A stretch of DNA of 5,881 nt from an uncultured Porphyromonadaceae bacterium (GCA_900542255.1 UQMR01000101.1:1-5881); one strand, 5' to 3'. Numbered from the stretch's first letter, positions 1-5,736 are shown. A program made the numbers and translations. The notes: generated by a model not told the origin, from the sequence alone.

Positions 1-736
1 CGCTTTTAGGATGCCGGTTATACAGCCCGTCCGTCAACTCGGGAAGCGCATCGGCATGCACAAACAACATCACCAAGATGCCCACGGCCATGAACAATAA
101 GGCAAAGCCAAACAGCGGATAGAGACGCCCTATCAGCTTGTCTATGGGCAAAAGCATCGCCAACATATAATAGAGGAATACGATGGCCACCCACCACCAT
201 TTGATGGGCAAGACAGCATCTATTTGTTGCAGCCAGCCGGGCAGAGCACCCGAAGCATCGGCGGCATACGTCACGGTGAGACCTGCCAGCAAATCGGCCG
301 GATTTATCACGAAGACGGCTCCTACCAAGATAAGCAGCAAAAGGGCGAAGACACGCATTCCCTGCTTCACGCCCGTGCCCAACTCCTCGCCTACTATCTC
401 GGGAAGGCTCATACCATCGCGCCGCAACGACATCATACCCGAAAGATAGTCGTGCACCGCTCCGGCGAAAATCGTACCGAAAACAATCCACAAGTAGGCT
501 GCCGGGCCAAACAAGATACCCATGATAGCACCGAAGATAGGGCCTAAGCCGGCTATATTGAGAAACTGTATAAGGAAGACTCTCCACGTAGGCATGGCTA
601 TATAGTCTATCCCGTCGGCCTTGGTAATGGCAGGCGTCGGCCTGTTGCCATCTACTCCGAAGACGCGCTCTACAAACTTTCCATACACAAAATATCCGCC
701 GACAAGCAATATCAACGCTACTACAAATGAAATCAT
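1..736 (-). CDS. cstA: CstA-family carbon starvation / peptide-pyruvate type transporter, N-terminal part
   Basis: This is the first 245 codons of a polytopic inner-membrane protein; the 3' end lies beyond the left edge. The reading frame from the ATG at 736 stays open to the edge. Family signatures are clear: an N-terminal membrane helix (residues 2-18), then RPTPAITKADGIDY (32-45), IAGLGPIFGA (61-70), FAGAVHDYLSG (90-100) and SLRRDGMSLPEIVGEELG (103-120). These align with CstA/BtsT of E. coli, where the equivalent segments read AGAGP, LAGAVQDF and STRRDGRSLGELVKEEMG. Further hydrophobic helices lie near residues 126-142, 175-190 and 205-222. It lacks the extra N-terminal helix of E. coli CstA, which suggests the shorter form of the family. 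CstA and BtsT are known for uptake of peptides or pyruvate when carbon is scarce; the substrate here is inferred only. It is probably transcribed alone, from a promoter near 779, and is not obviously coupled to the upstream zinc exporter. Confidence 0.9.
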   Translation of the reverse strand, partial: MISFVVALILLVGGYFVYGKFVERVFGVDGNRPTPAITKADGIDYIAMPTWRVFLIQFLNIAGLGPIFGAIMGILFGPAAYLWIVFGTIFAGAVHDYLSGMMSLRRDGMSLPEIVGEELGTGVKQGMRVFALLLLILVGAVFVINPADLLAGLTVTYAADASGALPGWLQQIDAVLPIKWWWVAIVFLYYMLAMLLPIDKLIGRLYPLFGFALLFMAVGILVMLFVHADALPELTDGLYNRHPKS

Positions 737-778
737 GATATTCTCTCTATTTTTATATAATATTACAGACCTATACGA

Positions 779-786
779 CAAAAATA
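779..786 (-). promoter_or_regulatory. Bacteroidetes -7 box for cstA
   Basis: The minus strand reads TATTTTTG, an exact match to the Bacteroidetes sigma-ABfr -7 consensus TAnnTTTG. It lies 42 bases from the cstA start codon, so the leader would be roughly 35 bases. No TTG is found 19-21 bases upstream, where the -33 element should be. That part is instead occupied by a dyad (796-816). A weak -33 element suggests dependence on an activator. No start site has been measured. Confidence 0.5.
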
Positions 787-795
787 GTCGTTTTA

Positions 796-842
796 CAGGG
801 AACTTGTTCTACCCTGCCGCAAAATTGTCGGGCAAAGCGGCA
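796..842 (-). repeat. Two adjacent inverted repeats upstream of cstA
   Basis: The first dyad pairs CAGGG (796-800) with CCCTG (812-816) across 11 bases, and also contains GAAC TT GTTC (800-809). The second pairs TGCCGC (815-820) with GCGGCA (837-842) across 16 bases. The first begins 10 bases upstream of the predicted -7 box and covers the place where the -33 element would sit, as an operator would. The second lies where an activator usually binds. The function is inferred; no known Bacteroidetes regulator site is recognised. Confidence 0.4.
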
Positions 843-911
843 AAAACGGTTGTCGCGCCCACTCCTGTCTCGCGAGGCTGCAAAGCCCTGAGATTTATGC
901 ACCCGCTCCTT

Positions 912-984
912 ACCGGCGGCCGCATCGGGCGATATGTGCCGGTGGGAATAGCGCCCGGCCTACTCACCCGGCCTCATTGCCGGG
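912..984 (-). other. GC-rich hairpins at the 3' end of the zinc exporter gene
   Basis: Three pairings are visible. CCCGGC (967-972) pairs with GCCGGG (979-984) just before the stop codon, with a 6-base loop. CGGGCG (926-931) pairs with CGCCCG (952-957). ACCGGC (912-917) pairs with GCCGGT (938-943). The last two interleave, so they cannot both form as simple hairpins. None is followed by a T-run on the minus strand, so this is not a classical intrinsic terminator. It could be a 3' end stabilised by structure or ended by Rho. The rest of the 227-base gap (737-963) holds only the cstA promoter elements. Confidence 0.3.
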
Positions 985-1902
985 ATGGGATGCATGTCCA
1001 TGACATTCGCAATCCTTCTCGTGACAGGCATCGCCCGTCTCGAACTCCAACGTGGCATGTGCTATACCTTCATGGGCAAGTCGCTCTTTGATGCGGTGTT
1101 TCAGCTCTTCCATCTTCGCCACATCGCACACTACGATATGCGCCGTAAGTGCATTCTCGGTGGTACTCATAGCCCATACATGGAGGTGATGCACTCCCAT
1201 GACACCGGTATTGTCGGCAAGGGCCTTGGCAACGGCATCCATATCGACATTACGCGGCACACCGTCCATCGACAGGCGCAGGCTGTCGGCCAGCAGACTC
1301 CATGTAGAGAATAGTATGACAACAGCGATAGCCAGGCTTATAATGGGGTCGATAATGGTAAAACCCGTGAATGATATGACAATACCCGATAACAAAACGC
1401 CTACCGAAACAAGGGTATCGGCCACCATGTGCAGAAAGGCGCCTTTCATATTGAGGTCGTTTTTGCGTCCTTTCATGAGCATCCACGCCGTAAGCCCGTT
1501 CACGACAATACCGGCTCCGGCTGTCCACGAAATGGCGGCCCCATCGATAGGCTCGGGCGACTGCAATTTACGCACGCTTTCGAGAGCAATGGCTCCTACC
1601 GCCACCAGCAAGATAATGGCATTGACCAACGAAACGAGAATCGTACTCTTGCGATAACCGTAGGTATAACGGCGATTGGGGGCCACCTGTGCCAGCTTAT
1701 AGGCAAGAAACGCCAAAATCAGCCCGAAAACGTCGCTCAGGTTATGGCCGGCATCGCTCAACAGGCCCAGAGAGTTGTATGCCAAACCGACTGCGACTTC
1801 TACAAAGACAAAAAGAAGATTCAGCACAATGCCGACAACAAGCGCCGTCCCGGCAGCTGCGGTCATTTCGTGATGATGATGGTGATGGTGATGCAATTCC
1901 AT
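964..1902 (-). CDS. Cation diffusion facilitator (zinc efflux) family transporter
   Basis: This 312-residue inner-membrane antiporter should export Zn(II), or related divalent metals, from the cytoplasm in exchange for protons. It has the full CDF plan. Six membrane segments run from about residue 18 to 208. The transport site is H53/D57 in SDAGHNLSD (49-57) of helix 2 and H158/D162 in HMVAD (158-162) of helix 5. The HD/HD set is the one typical of zinc-selective members (CzcD, ZitB, ZnT). The cytoplasmic ferredoxin-like domain contains VHHLHVWAMS (237-246). Two features add metal ligands: His4-His11, immediately after Met-Glu-Leu, and a C-terminal tail from residue 293 containing C293, H294, C298, C300, H301, H303 and H306. 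The start at 1902 is preferred because it keeps the His run and lies about 30 bases from a consensus promoter; Met13 is an in-frame alternative. It is divergent from hsp20. Specificity is inferred from motifs. Confidence 0.93.
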   Translation of the reverse strand: MELHHHHHHHHEMTAAAGTALVVGIVLNLLFVFVEVAVGLAYNSLGLLSDAGHNLSDVFGLILAFLAYKLAQVAPNRRYTYGYRKSTILVSLVNAIILLVAVGAIALESVRKLQSPEPIDGAAISWTAGAGIVVNGLTAWMLMKGRKNDLNMKGAFLHMVADTLVSVGVLLSGIVISFTGFTIIDPIISLAIAVVILFSTWSLLADSLRLSMDGVPRNVDMDAVAKALADNTGVMGVHHLHVWAMSTTENALTAHIVVCDVAKMEELKHRIKERLAHEGIAHATLEFETGDACHEKDCECHGHASHPGNEAG

Positions 1903-1934
1903 ACTATCTATAAAATTATATTATACGACAGAGG

Positions 1935-1965
1935 CAAAGGTAAAAAATGAAAGGCAAAAGCGCAA
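1935..1965 (-). promoter_or_regulatory. Bacteroidetes promoter of the CDF transporter gene
   Basis: On the minus strand TTG (1965-1963) is followed after exactly 20 bases by TACCTTTG (1942-1935). This fits the Bacteroidetes -33 TTG / -7 TAnnTTTG arrangement. The predicted start of transcription is near 1929, giving a leader of about 27 bases before the ATG at 1902. No metal-regulator operator is evident. Confidence 0.7.
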
Positions 1966-2142
1966 TAGCAATACCAGACATGCACAGCCTGAAAAAATAT
2001 ATACCGCAGCAGCCTTTTCCATGCAATATCTCCTGCCTGCGGCACAAGCAAAACAAGGCCTATGTTACCCGAAAGAGAACAAAGTGAGCGCAATCAATGC
2101 CAGAAAGTCATACAGGTGTTAATTTTGACAGTATGATATGTT
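1966..2142. other. Central part of the divergent CDF-hsp20 intergenic region
   Basis: The full gap between the two divergent start codons is 372 bases (1903-2274). The stretch between the CDF promoter and the hsp20-proximal dyads shows no tRNA, no terminator and no convincing small gene. A minus-strand frame of 61 codons (1908-2093) overlaps the CDF promoter and looks accidental. Near 2125-2130 there is an isolated TTGACA, but no matching -10 or -7 element at normal spacing. TGACA (2126-2130) and TGTCA (2148-2152) form a weak 5-base dyad. Confidence 0.4.
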
Positions 2143-2166
2143 AAACGTGTCAGTATTTTCACGTTT
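2143..2166 (+). repeat. Inverted repeat upstream of hsp20 (candidate operator)
   Basis: AAACGTG (2143-2149) and CACGTTT (2160-2166) form a perfect 7-base inverted repeat with a 10-base spacer. It lies about 110-130 bases before the hsp20 start codon. It matches none of the heat-shock operators I know: CIRCE (TTAGCACTC-N9-GAGTGCTAA), HAIR (CTTGAGT-N7-ACTCAAG) or the CtsR site. A transcription factor site is inferred. Confidence 0.4.
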
Positions 2167-2184
2167 TACGGCGGTGGCACGCCT

Positions 2185-2212
2185 CTTGCAATATAGTTAG
2201 TGCAAGCGTTGC
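2185..2212 (+). repeat. Nested TTGCA dyads upstream of hsp20
   Basis: CTTGCA (2185-2190) and TGCAAG (2201-2206) form a 6-base inverted repeat, again with a 10-base spacer. The right arm is shared with a second dyad, GCAA-GCG-TTGC (2202-2212), so the half-site occurs three times in 28 bases. The position, 60-90 bases before the hsp20 ATG, suits an operator or a 5' leader hairpin. No -7 box of the TAnnTTTG type is found nearby, so the hsp20 promoter itself is not identified. Confidence 0.4.
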
Positions 2213-2227
2213 AAAAGACGCCTGCCA

Positions 2228-2266
2228 AACAAAACAAGAAAACAAAAACAAAAACAAAAATGGAGG
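2228..2266 (+). promoter_or_regulatory. A-rich leader and Shine-Dalgarno of hsp20
   Basis: From 2228 to 2260 the sequence is almost only A and C, with AAAAAC repeated. It is followed by GGAGG (2262-2266), 8 bases before the ATG at 2275. A-rich unstructured leaders favour translation in Bacteroidetes, where strong Shine-Dalgarno sites are uncommon; having both suggests high expression. The GGAGG decides the start at 2275 over the in-frame ATGs at 2200 and 2260: the latter overlaps the GGAGG, and the former would add a low-complexity Lys/Thr-rich stretch. Confidence 0.7.
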
Positions 2267-2274
2267 ATATAATT

Positions 2275-2697
2275 ATGAAACCCGCAAGAAGATTCAACAA
2301 CGTATTTGACGCTCTTTATGGAATGCTCGATAATGATGCATGGCTGGCACGTTCTACCGGCAACAACGTTCCTGCTGTAAACATCTCTGAGGATGACAAG
2401 CAGTATGAAATAGAGTTTGCCGTACCGGGTGCCAAAAAAGAGGATTTCAACATACAAATCGACGAAGAAAACCAATTAGTCGTTTCTATGGAGAGAAGTG
2501 TTGAGGAGAACAAGGATAAACATTATCTGCGTCACGAGTTCAGCCACACACTATTCCGTCAGACTTTTGTTCTCCCCGAGGACATCAAGAGAGACGAAAT
2601 ATCGGCTCGTTCCGAGAACGGCGTACTCTACGTAACGTTACCCAAACTCACTATCGAACCCACAAAACCGGCTATTCGCACCATCAATATAGACTAA
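2275..2697 (+). CDS. Hsp20 / alpha-crystallin family small heat-shock protein
   Basis: This 140-residue cytoplasmic ATP-independent chaperone should bind unfolding proteins and hold them for refolding by DnaK/ClpB. A short N-terminal arm (1-30) is followed by the alpha-crystallin domain (about 33-125). Diagnostic parts are FAVPGAKKEDFNI (48-60), HEFSHTLFRQTFVLP (87-101, the REF...F.R.F.LP signature) and the A-x-x-x-NGVL element at 111-118. The C-terminal tail carries the I-x-I anchor as I137-N138-I139, which docks into the neighbouring dimer in larger oligomers. The length is normal for bacterial Hsp20. It is the only plus-strand gene, in its own transcription unit, with dyads and an A-rich leader upstream and a hairpin terminator 50 bases downstream. 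Heat or stress induction is expected from the family, but no heat-shock sigma promoter was recognised. Confidence 0.95.
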   Translation: MKPARRFNNVFDALYGMLDNDAWLARSTGNNVPAVNISEDDKQYEIEFAVPGAKKEDFNIQIDEENQLVVSMERSVEENKDKHYLRHEFSHTLFRQTFVLPEDIKRDEISARSENGVLYVTLPKLTIEPTKPAIRTINID

Positions 2698-2716
2698 GCC
2701 GAGAGGCCCAACATTC

Positions 2717-2740
2717 GTTAGTTATTAGTGTTGTTAGTTA
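2717..2740 (+). repeat. Short direct repeat after hsp20
   Basis: GTTAGTTA occurs at 2717-2724 and again at 2733-2740, 16 bases apart, between the hsp20 stop codon and the terminator. It is AT-rich, unpaired sequence in the 3' UTR, with no assigned function. Confidence 0.4.
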
Positions 2741-2743
2741 AAC

Positions 2744-2779
2744 AAGGCGCCCCCTTGCCGCATGGCGAGGGGGCGCTTT
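2744..2779. terminator. Strong hairpin terminator between convergent hsp20 and SDR genes
   Basis: GCGCCCCCTTGCC (2747-2759) pairs with GGCGAGGGGGCGC (2764-2776) through 13 pairs, with one T-G wobble and a GCAT loop. A-T pairs at the base extend it to 2744/2779. On the plus strand it is followed by TTTACTTATAT; on the minus strand by TTGTTTAAC. It sits between the ends of two converging genes, so it probably works in both directions. The T-tracts are short and interrupted, but the stem is very stable. Confidence 0.8.
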
Positions 2780-2842
2780 ACTTATATGGCCCGGGGGATG
2801 CACCGCAGCGTTTGTACGGCATCGCCGCCGCTACGGTAACCG

Positions 2843-3601
2843 TCAGTCGCGACTCACCACCGTACCGGTAGCCTGGCGCGTAGGCATCACAAGCACCTCG
2901 GCAACCTGCATATAAGGAGGCATGGAGGCTGCAAAATAGGCCACCTCGGCAATATCCTCTCCCGAGAGGGCGCGCACGCCGCGATATACATTATCGGCCG
3001 CCTTATGGTCGCCGCGGTAGCGCACGACCGAGAAATTGGTCTCCACCAGGCCGGGTTTTACGAGTGTAACACGCACGGGAGTATCTACCAAATCTATACG
3101 CAACCCGTCACTCAACGCCTTTACGGCAGCCTTCGTAGCGCAATAGACACTGCCGCCGCCATACGCCGCGTCGCCGGCAATAGAGCCTATGTTTATCACA
3201 TGTCCGCGCCCGCGCTCTACCATACCGGGCACCACAAGACGTGTCATATAGAGCAGCGATTTTACATTGGTATCTATTACCACATCCCACTCCTGCATAT
3301 CGCCCTCATACTCCTTGTCTACGCCGATGGCAAGACCGGCATTGTTTACAAGCACATCTATGTCGCGCCAATCCTCGGGCAACGAAGCCAAGGCCTGCCG
3401 CACCGCCTCACGGTCGCATACGTCGAAAGGCAACACATAGGTTTCGCCGCCCTCGGCATCTATCGCGGCTTTTACATCGGCAAGACGCCCGGCATTCCGC
3501 CCGTTCAAAATCACGCGATACCCATTTGTCGCAAACTTGCGCGCACATCCGAGTCCTATGCCCGACGACGCTCCGGTAACCAACACTACGCTTTTTCTCA
3601 T
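2843..3601 (-). CDS. YdfG-like short-chain dehydrogenase (3-hydroxy acid dehydrogenase family)
   Basis: This 252-residue cytoplasmic NADP-dependent oxidoreductase is of the classical SDR type. It shows the cofactor loop TGASSGIG (9-16), R35 after the second strand (fits NADP preference), NNAG (86-89), and the catalytic set N112, S140, Y153 and K157 (YCATK). Its closest relative that I recognise is E. coli YdfG (248 aa). Shared blocks include ASLPEDW (72-78), NIGSIAG (137-143) and PGLVETNFS (183-191) followed by R-x-(K/R)-G-D. YdfG reduces malonic semialdehyde and oxidises L-allo-threonine and serine, so a similar activity on small 3-hydroxy acids is likely, though not proven. The start at 3601 is chosen over 3628 because the fold begins with MRKSVVLVTG, as in YdfG, and a promoter at 3642-3649 would leave almost no leader for the longer form. 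It is probably monocistronic and converges on hsp20. Confidence 0.92.
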   Translation of the reverse strand: MRKSVVLVTGASSGIGLGCARKFATNGYRVILNGRNAGRLADVKAAIDAEGGETYVLPFDVCDREAVRQALASLPEDWRDIDVLVNNAGLAIGVDKEYEGDMQEWDVVIDTNVKSLLYMTRLVVPGMVERGRGHVINIGSIAGDAAYGGGSVYCATKAAVKALSDGLRIDLVDTPVRVTLVKPGLVETNFSVVRYRGDHKAADNVYRGVRALSGEDIAEVAYFAASMPPYMQVAEVLVMPTRQATGTVVSRD

Positions 3602-3641
3602 ATCATTCCATTTTACGGCAAGCGACATTGCCTGCTGCCGG

Positions 3642-3672
3642 CAAAGGTAGTGTATGCAATGAGCAAAATGAA
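3642..3672 (-). promoter_or_regulatory. Bacteroidetes promoter of the SDR gene
   Basis: The minus strand reads TACCTTTG at 3649-3642, a perfect TAnnTTTG -7 box followed by the favoured GCC, identical to the box of the CDF gene. At the 20-base spacing the -33 triplet is TTC rather than TTG (3672-3670). The predicted transcription start is near 3635, about 34 bases before the ATG at 3601. The rest of the gap to the next gene (3673-3774) shows only a weak GCGGG/CCCGC pairing and no clear terminator. Confidence 0.6.
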
Positions 3673-3774
3673 ATAAAAAGCGATGTTTTTAGGCCCAGTG
3701 TCGAACGGCGGCACCTCTTAAACAAGCCGCGCGGGAATCATGCAGGAGAGAGATATGCACCCCGCATAGGATAT

Positions 3775-4365
3775 TCATGGCATCCACTCTACAATACCCG
3801 TTACAGGGTGTTGGCGCCGCCACTCTTCAAAAGCCTCATAGTCGCACACGCCGCCCTCTATCACGGCCCGGTAGTATTCTATGCCCGCTATCTTGGAGTC
3901 GGGCGGCGTCTCGTATTTGAGCCGCAAGATGACTTCACGGCTTTCGGGCGTGAGAGCTGCCGCAATACAGGCTGCCTGCCGCTCGAAATAGCCGTCGTAA
4001 CGCGAGCCCCGCACGATGTGTATCATATCTATCTGCCACATCTCGCCGCACTCATCGCGAAAAGCCAAATGCCACTCTATGCAAGCCTCCTCGGTATGCA
4101 GGAGGTTGAGATAAGAGAGATGCTCCACGCCGCAATGTGCCGCTATGCGGGCTACGGCGGCAAAACTATCTTCGATGTGCAGCGGCGACGAATAGATGTG
4201 GTAGTCTATATCGCGGTGCGTCATGAGCAGCCCCATGCTTACCGAGCCCACCAGATGAGGCTCGGCACCGACAGCCTGCCACGCCTCCTCGATACCGAGG
4301 CGATGTATGATGCGGCGTGCCCGCTGCATCATCTGTTCCGATATTTCGGCAATAGAGTTTGTCAT
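3775..4365 (-). CDS. Small nucleotidyltransferase-fold protein coupled to MATE gene
   Basis: This is a 196-residue predicted cytoplasmic protein. It carries the polymerase-beta-type nucleotidyltransferase pattern: G40-S41 in LVGSVSMG, then D52-x-D54 in THRDIDYHIYS (49-59), and a third acidic residue D113 in MWQIDMIHIV (109-118). These are the residues expected to bind two metal ions and the nucleotide triphosphate. The HRDID segment and the later IDM strand recall lincosamide nucleotidyltransferases (LnuA: HRDID, later LDI), but overall similarity is weak. The last 60 residues are charged and probably helical. There is no membrane segment or signal peptide. Its ATG overlaps the stop codon of the MATE gene (ATGA), so the two are co-transcribed and translationally coupled. 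Possible roles are adenylylation of a drug or metabolite, or of a protein or RNA. The substrate is unknown; the fold is fairly sure, the reaction is not. Confidence 0.7.
   Translation of the reverse strand: MTNSIAEISEQMMQRARRIIHRLGIEEAWQAVGAEPHLVGSVSMGLLMTHRDIDYHIYSSPLHIEDSFAAVARIAAHCGVEHLSYLNLLHTEEACIEWHLAFRDECGEMWQIDMIHIVRGSRYDGYFERQAACIAAALTPESREVILRLKYETPPDSKIAGIEYYRAVIEGGVCDYEAFEEWRRQHPVTGIVEWMP
4362..4365 (-). promoter_or_regulatory. ATGA stop/start overlap (translational coupling)
   Basis: On the minus strand the TGA ending the MATE gene (4364-4362) shares two bases with the ATG of the nucleotidyltransferase gene (4365-4363). AAGG lies two bases upstream of the ATG, inside the last MATE codons. 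A four-base overlap of this kind allows ribosomes to reinitiate and keeps the two products in step. Confidence 0.85.
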
Positions 4366-5684
4366 ACCTTACGCTCCCGCCAGTTGGCATATTTGAAGTA
4401 CAGCGATGTACACACCAGCATCACGCCCCAATAAACATACTCTACCGACCAACACCAGGCCACATCGGCGCGCCAATAGAATATGATAATATATATCATG
4501 AGGGCATACAACAGCGTGGCGATTATCTCTATAAAAAGAGCAAAGCGTGTATTGCCGGTACCCGATACCGAATGGAAGAGAACACAGCCGGGTATTGCCA
4601 GCAGATTGAATCCCAACATGACATAGAGCGACGTCATAGAGGCCTCTATCAGCTCCATGTTATTGGTGAATATCATAAGGAGCAGCGACGGGAAGAGGGC
4701 GATAAGTATCAGTATAGGCGCCGTAACGGCATAATTCATCCCTATGACACGACGTATCACCGTGAGCACGTCGTCGGCACGTCCGGCACCCAAAGCGTTG
4801 CTTACCAACGTACTCGACGTGGCGGCAAAAGCAAGGATGGGCATAAAAAGCAACGACGAGCCGCTCCGCACAATGTTGGTGATGGCAAGCGGCAGCTCAC
4901 CCAGATGCTCTATGCCAAGGAAGAAGACGAACCAAACGGCATGGGTAAGAAAGTTCTGCAACATCGTCCACACCGAGAGCGACAAGATGCTCTTCACTAT
5001 CGAAGGGACAAAATGCAGCCGTCCGCGCAACCCGTAGCGCGCCGTATCGACATGACAGACCGTATAAAGGAAGAAATGCAACGACGCCAGAGCCTCTGAA
5101 AGCACCGAACCGAGAGCTGCGCCGGCAATACCCATTGCCGGGATACCCCATGCGCCAAAGACAAGGATATAGTTAAATACCACATTGGCACAGGTCATTA
5201 TCACCGAGTTCCATATCAGCACTTTGGTACGGGTGATGCCTACATAGAAAGCCCGACCCATCACATTGACGGCCGAGAAGAGCAAGCCCCAGATACGCCA
5301 ATCGTGATAGTCCATGCACTTCTCGAAAATGCGCGGCGAGGTCACTATCGACGAAAGCAACAACGGCGACAGCCACATAGAGAGGAGGATAAGCAATGCG
5401 GCAATGACAAGCAGGAAGATGACACCTTGCAGGACAATGCCGCCGATACGGTCGTAGCGGCCCTCGCCGTTGCGTCGCCCTATCAGTACCTGTGCACCGA
5501 TGCTAAATCCGAACACAGCCATAAAGATAGCCATATAATATACCGATGCCAGAGCGGTAGCGCCCAGCTCTACCTCGCCCACACGCCCCATATAGGCAGT
5601 ATCGGTGATGTTGATAATTGTCTGCATCACCAAACTGATGAGTATGGGATAGGCTATATGCCAAATCTCTCTATACTTATACAT
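4362..5684 (-). CDS. MATE-family multidrug/metabolite efflux transporter
   Basis: This 440-residue inner-membrane protein has about 12 hydrophobic helices in two similar halves, the normal size for MATE (NorM/DinF/MatE) antiporters, which export organic cations and other compounds using Na+ or H+. Family features are IAYPILISLVMQTIINITDT (10-29) in helix 1, with D28 at the position of the functional helix-1 aspartate; GRVG (33-36); GAQVLIGRRNGEGR (63-76) after helix 2; NVVFNYILVFG (167-177); GIAGAALGSVLSE (185-197); and the second-half counterpart SNALGAGRADDV (295-306). The start at 5684 has AAGGAG only four bases upstream (5694-5689). It is the first gene of an operon with the nucleotidyltransferase gene. 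No Bacteroidetes -7 box is visible between the upstream terminator (5737-5765) and the start, so its promoter is unidentified and it may depend partly on read-through. The substrate cannot be read from sequence. Confidence 0.93.
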   Translation of the reverse strand: MYKYREIWHIAYPILISLVMQTIINITDTAYMGRVGEVELGATALASVYYMAIFMAVFGFSIGAQVLIGRRNGEGRYDRIGGIVLQGVIFLLVIAALLILLSMWLSPLLLSSIVTSPRIFEKCMDYHDWRIWGLLFSAVNVMGRAFYVGITRTKVLIWNSVIMTCANVVFNYILVFGAWGIPAMGIAGAALGSVLSEALASLHFFLYTVCHVDTARYGLRGRLHFVPSIVKSILSLSVWTMLQNFLTHAVWFVFFLGIEHLGELPLAITNIVRSGSSLLFMPILAFAATSSTLVSNALGAGRADDVLTVIRRVIGMNYAVTAPILILIALFPSLLLMIFTNNMELIEASMTSLYVMLGFNLLAIPGCVLFHSVSGTGNTRFALFIEIIATLLYALMIYIIIFYWRADVAWCWSVEYVYWGVMLVCTSLYFKYANWRERKV

Positions 5685-5736
5685 AACGCTCCTTCTCTTT
5701 GTGTTTTTCCATAAAGGGTGTCCCGAACAACAACAA

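Noticed and set aside
18..587. A 189-codon minus-strand frame inside the cstA region
   Set aside because: It is a shifted shadow of the CstA frame. Its translation is Arg/Cys-rich without family motifs, while the overlapping frame gives clear CstA signatures.
1429..1950. A 173-codon plus-strand frame antisense to the CDF gene
   Set aside because: It runs through the CDF promoter and the complement of the His codons; no start signal or family match.
1908..2093. A 61-codon minus-strand frame between CDF and hsp20
   Set aside because: It overlaps the well-formed CDF promoter and has no ribosome site; its hydrophobic look comes from T-rich intergenic DNA.
2125..2130. TTGACA resembling a sigma-70 -35 box for hsp20
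   Set aside because: No -10 or TAnnTTTG element follows at usable spacing, and Bacteroidetes do not use this consensus as their main promoter.
2200..2274. Possible 25-residue N-terminal extension of Hsp20
   Set aside because: It would be a Lys/Thr/Gln-rich stretch encoded by the A-rich leader. GGAGG at ideal spacing points to the ATG at 2275.
3602..3628. Nine-residue extension of the SDR protein from the ATG at 3628
   Set aside because: The predicted promoter would leave a leader of only a few bases, and YdfG homologues begin at the Rossmann strand that starts with the ATG at 3601.
3725..3774. Possible terminator for the nucleotidyltransferase gene (GCGGG/CCCGC)
   Set aside because: Only five pairs with a large, uneven loop and no T-run on the minus strand; too weak to call.
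3628..4434. A 268-codon plus-strand frame antisense to the nucleotidyltransferase gene
   Set aside because: The opposite strand has a coherent nucleotidyltransferase pattern and an ATGA junction with MATE. This frame shows no motif and no ribosome site, and is a by-product of GC-rich coding.
4359..5099. A 246-codon plus-strand frame antisense to the MATE gene
   Set aside because: The product is Arg/His/Gln-rich low-complexity sequence, as expected from the complement of membrane-protein codons.
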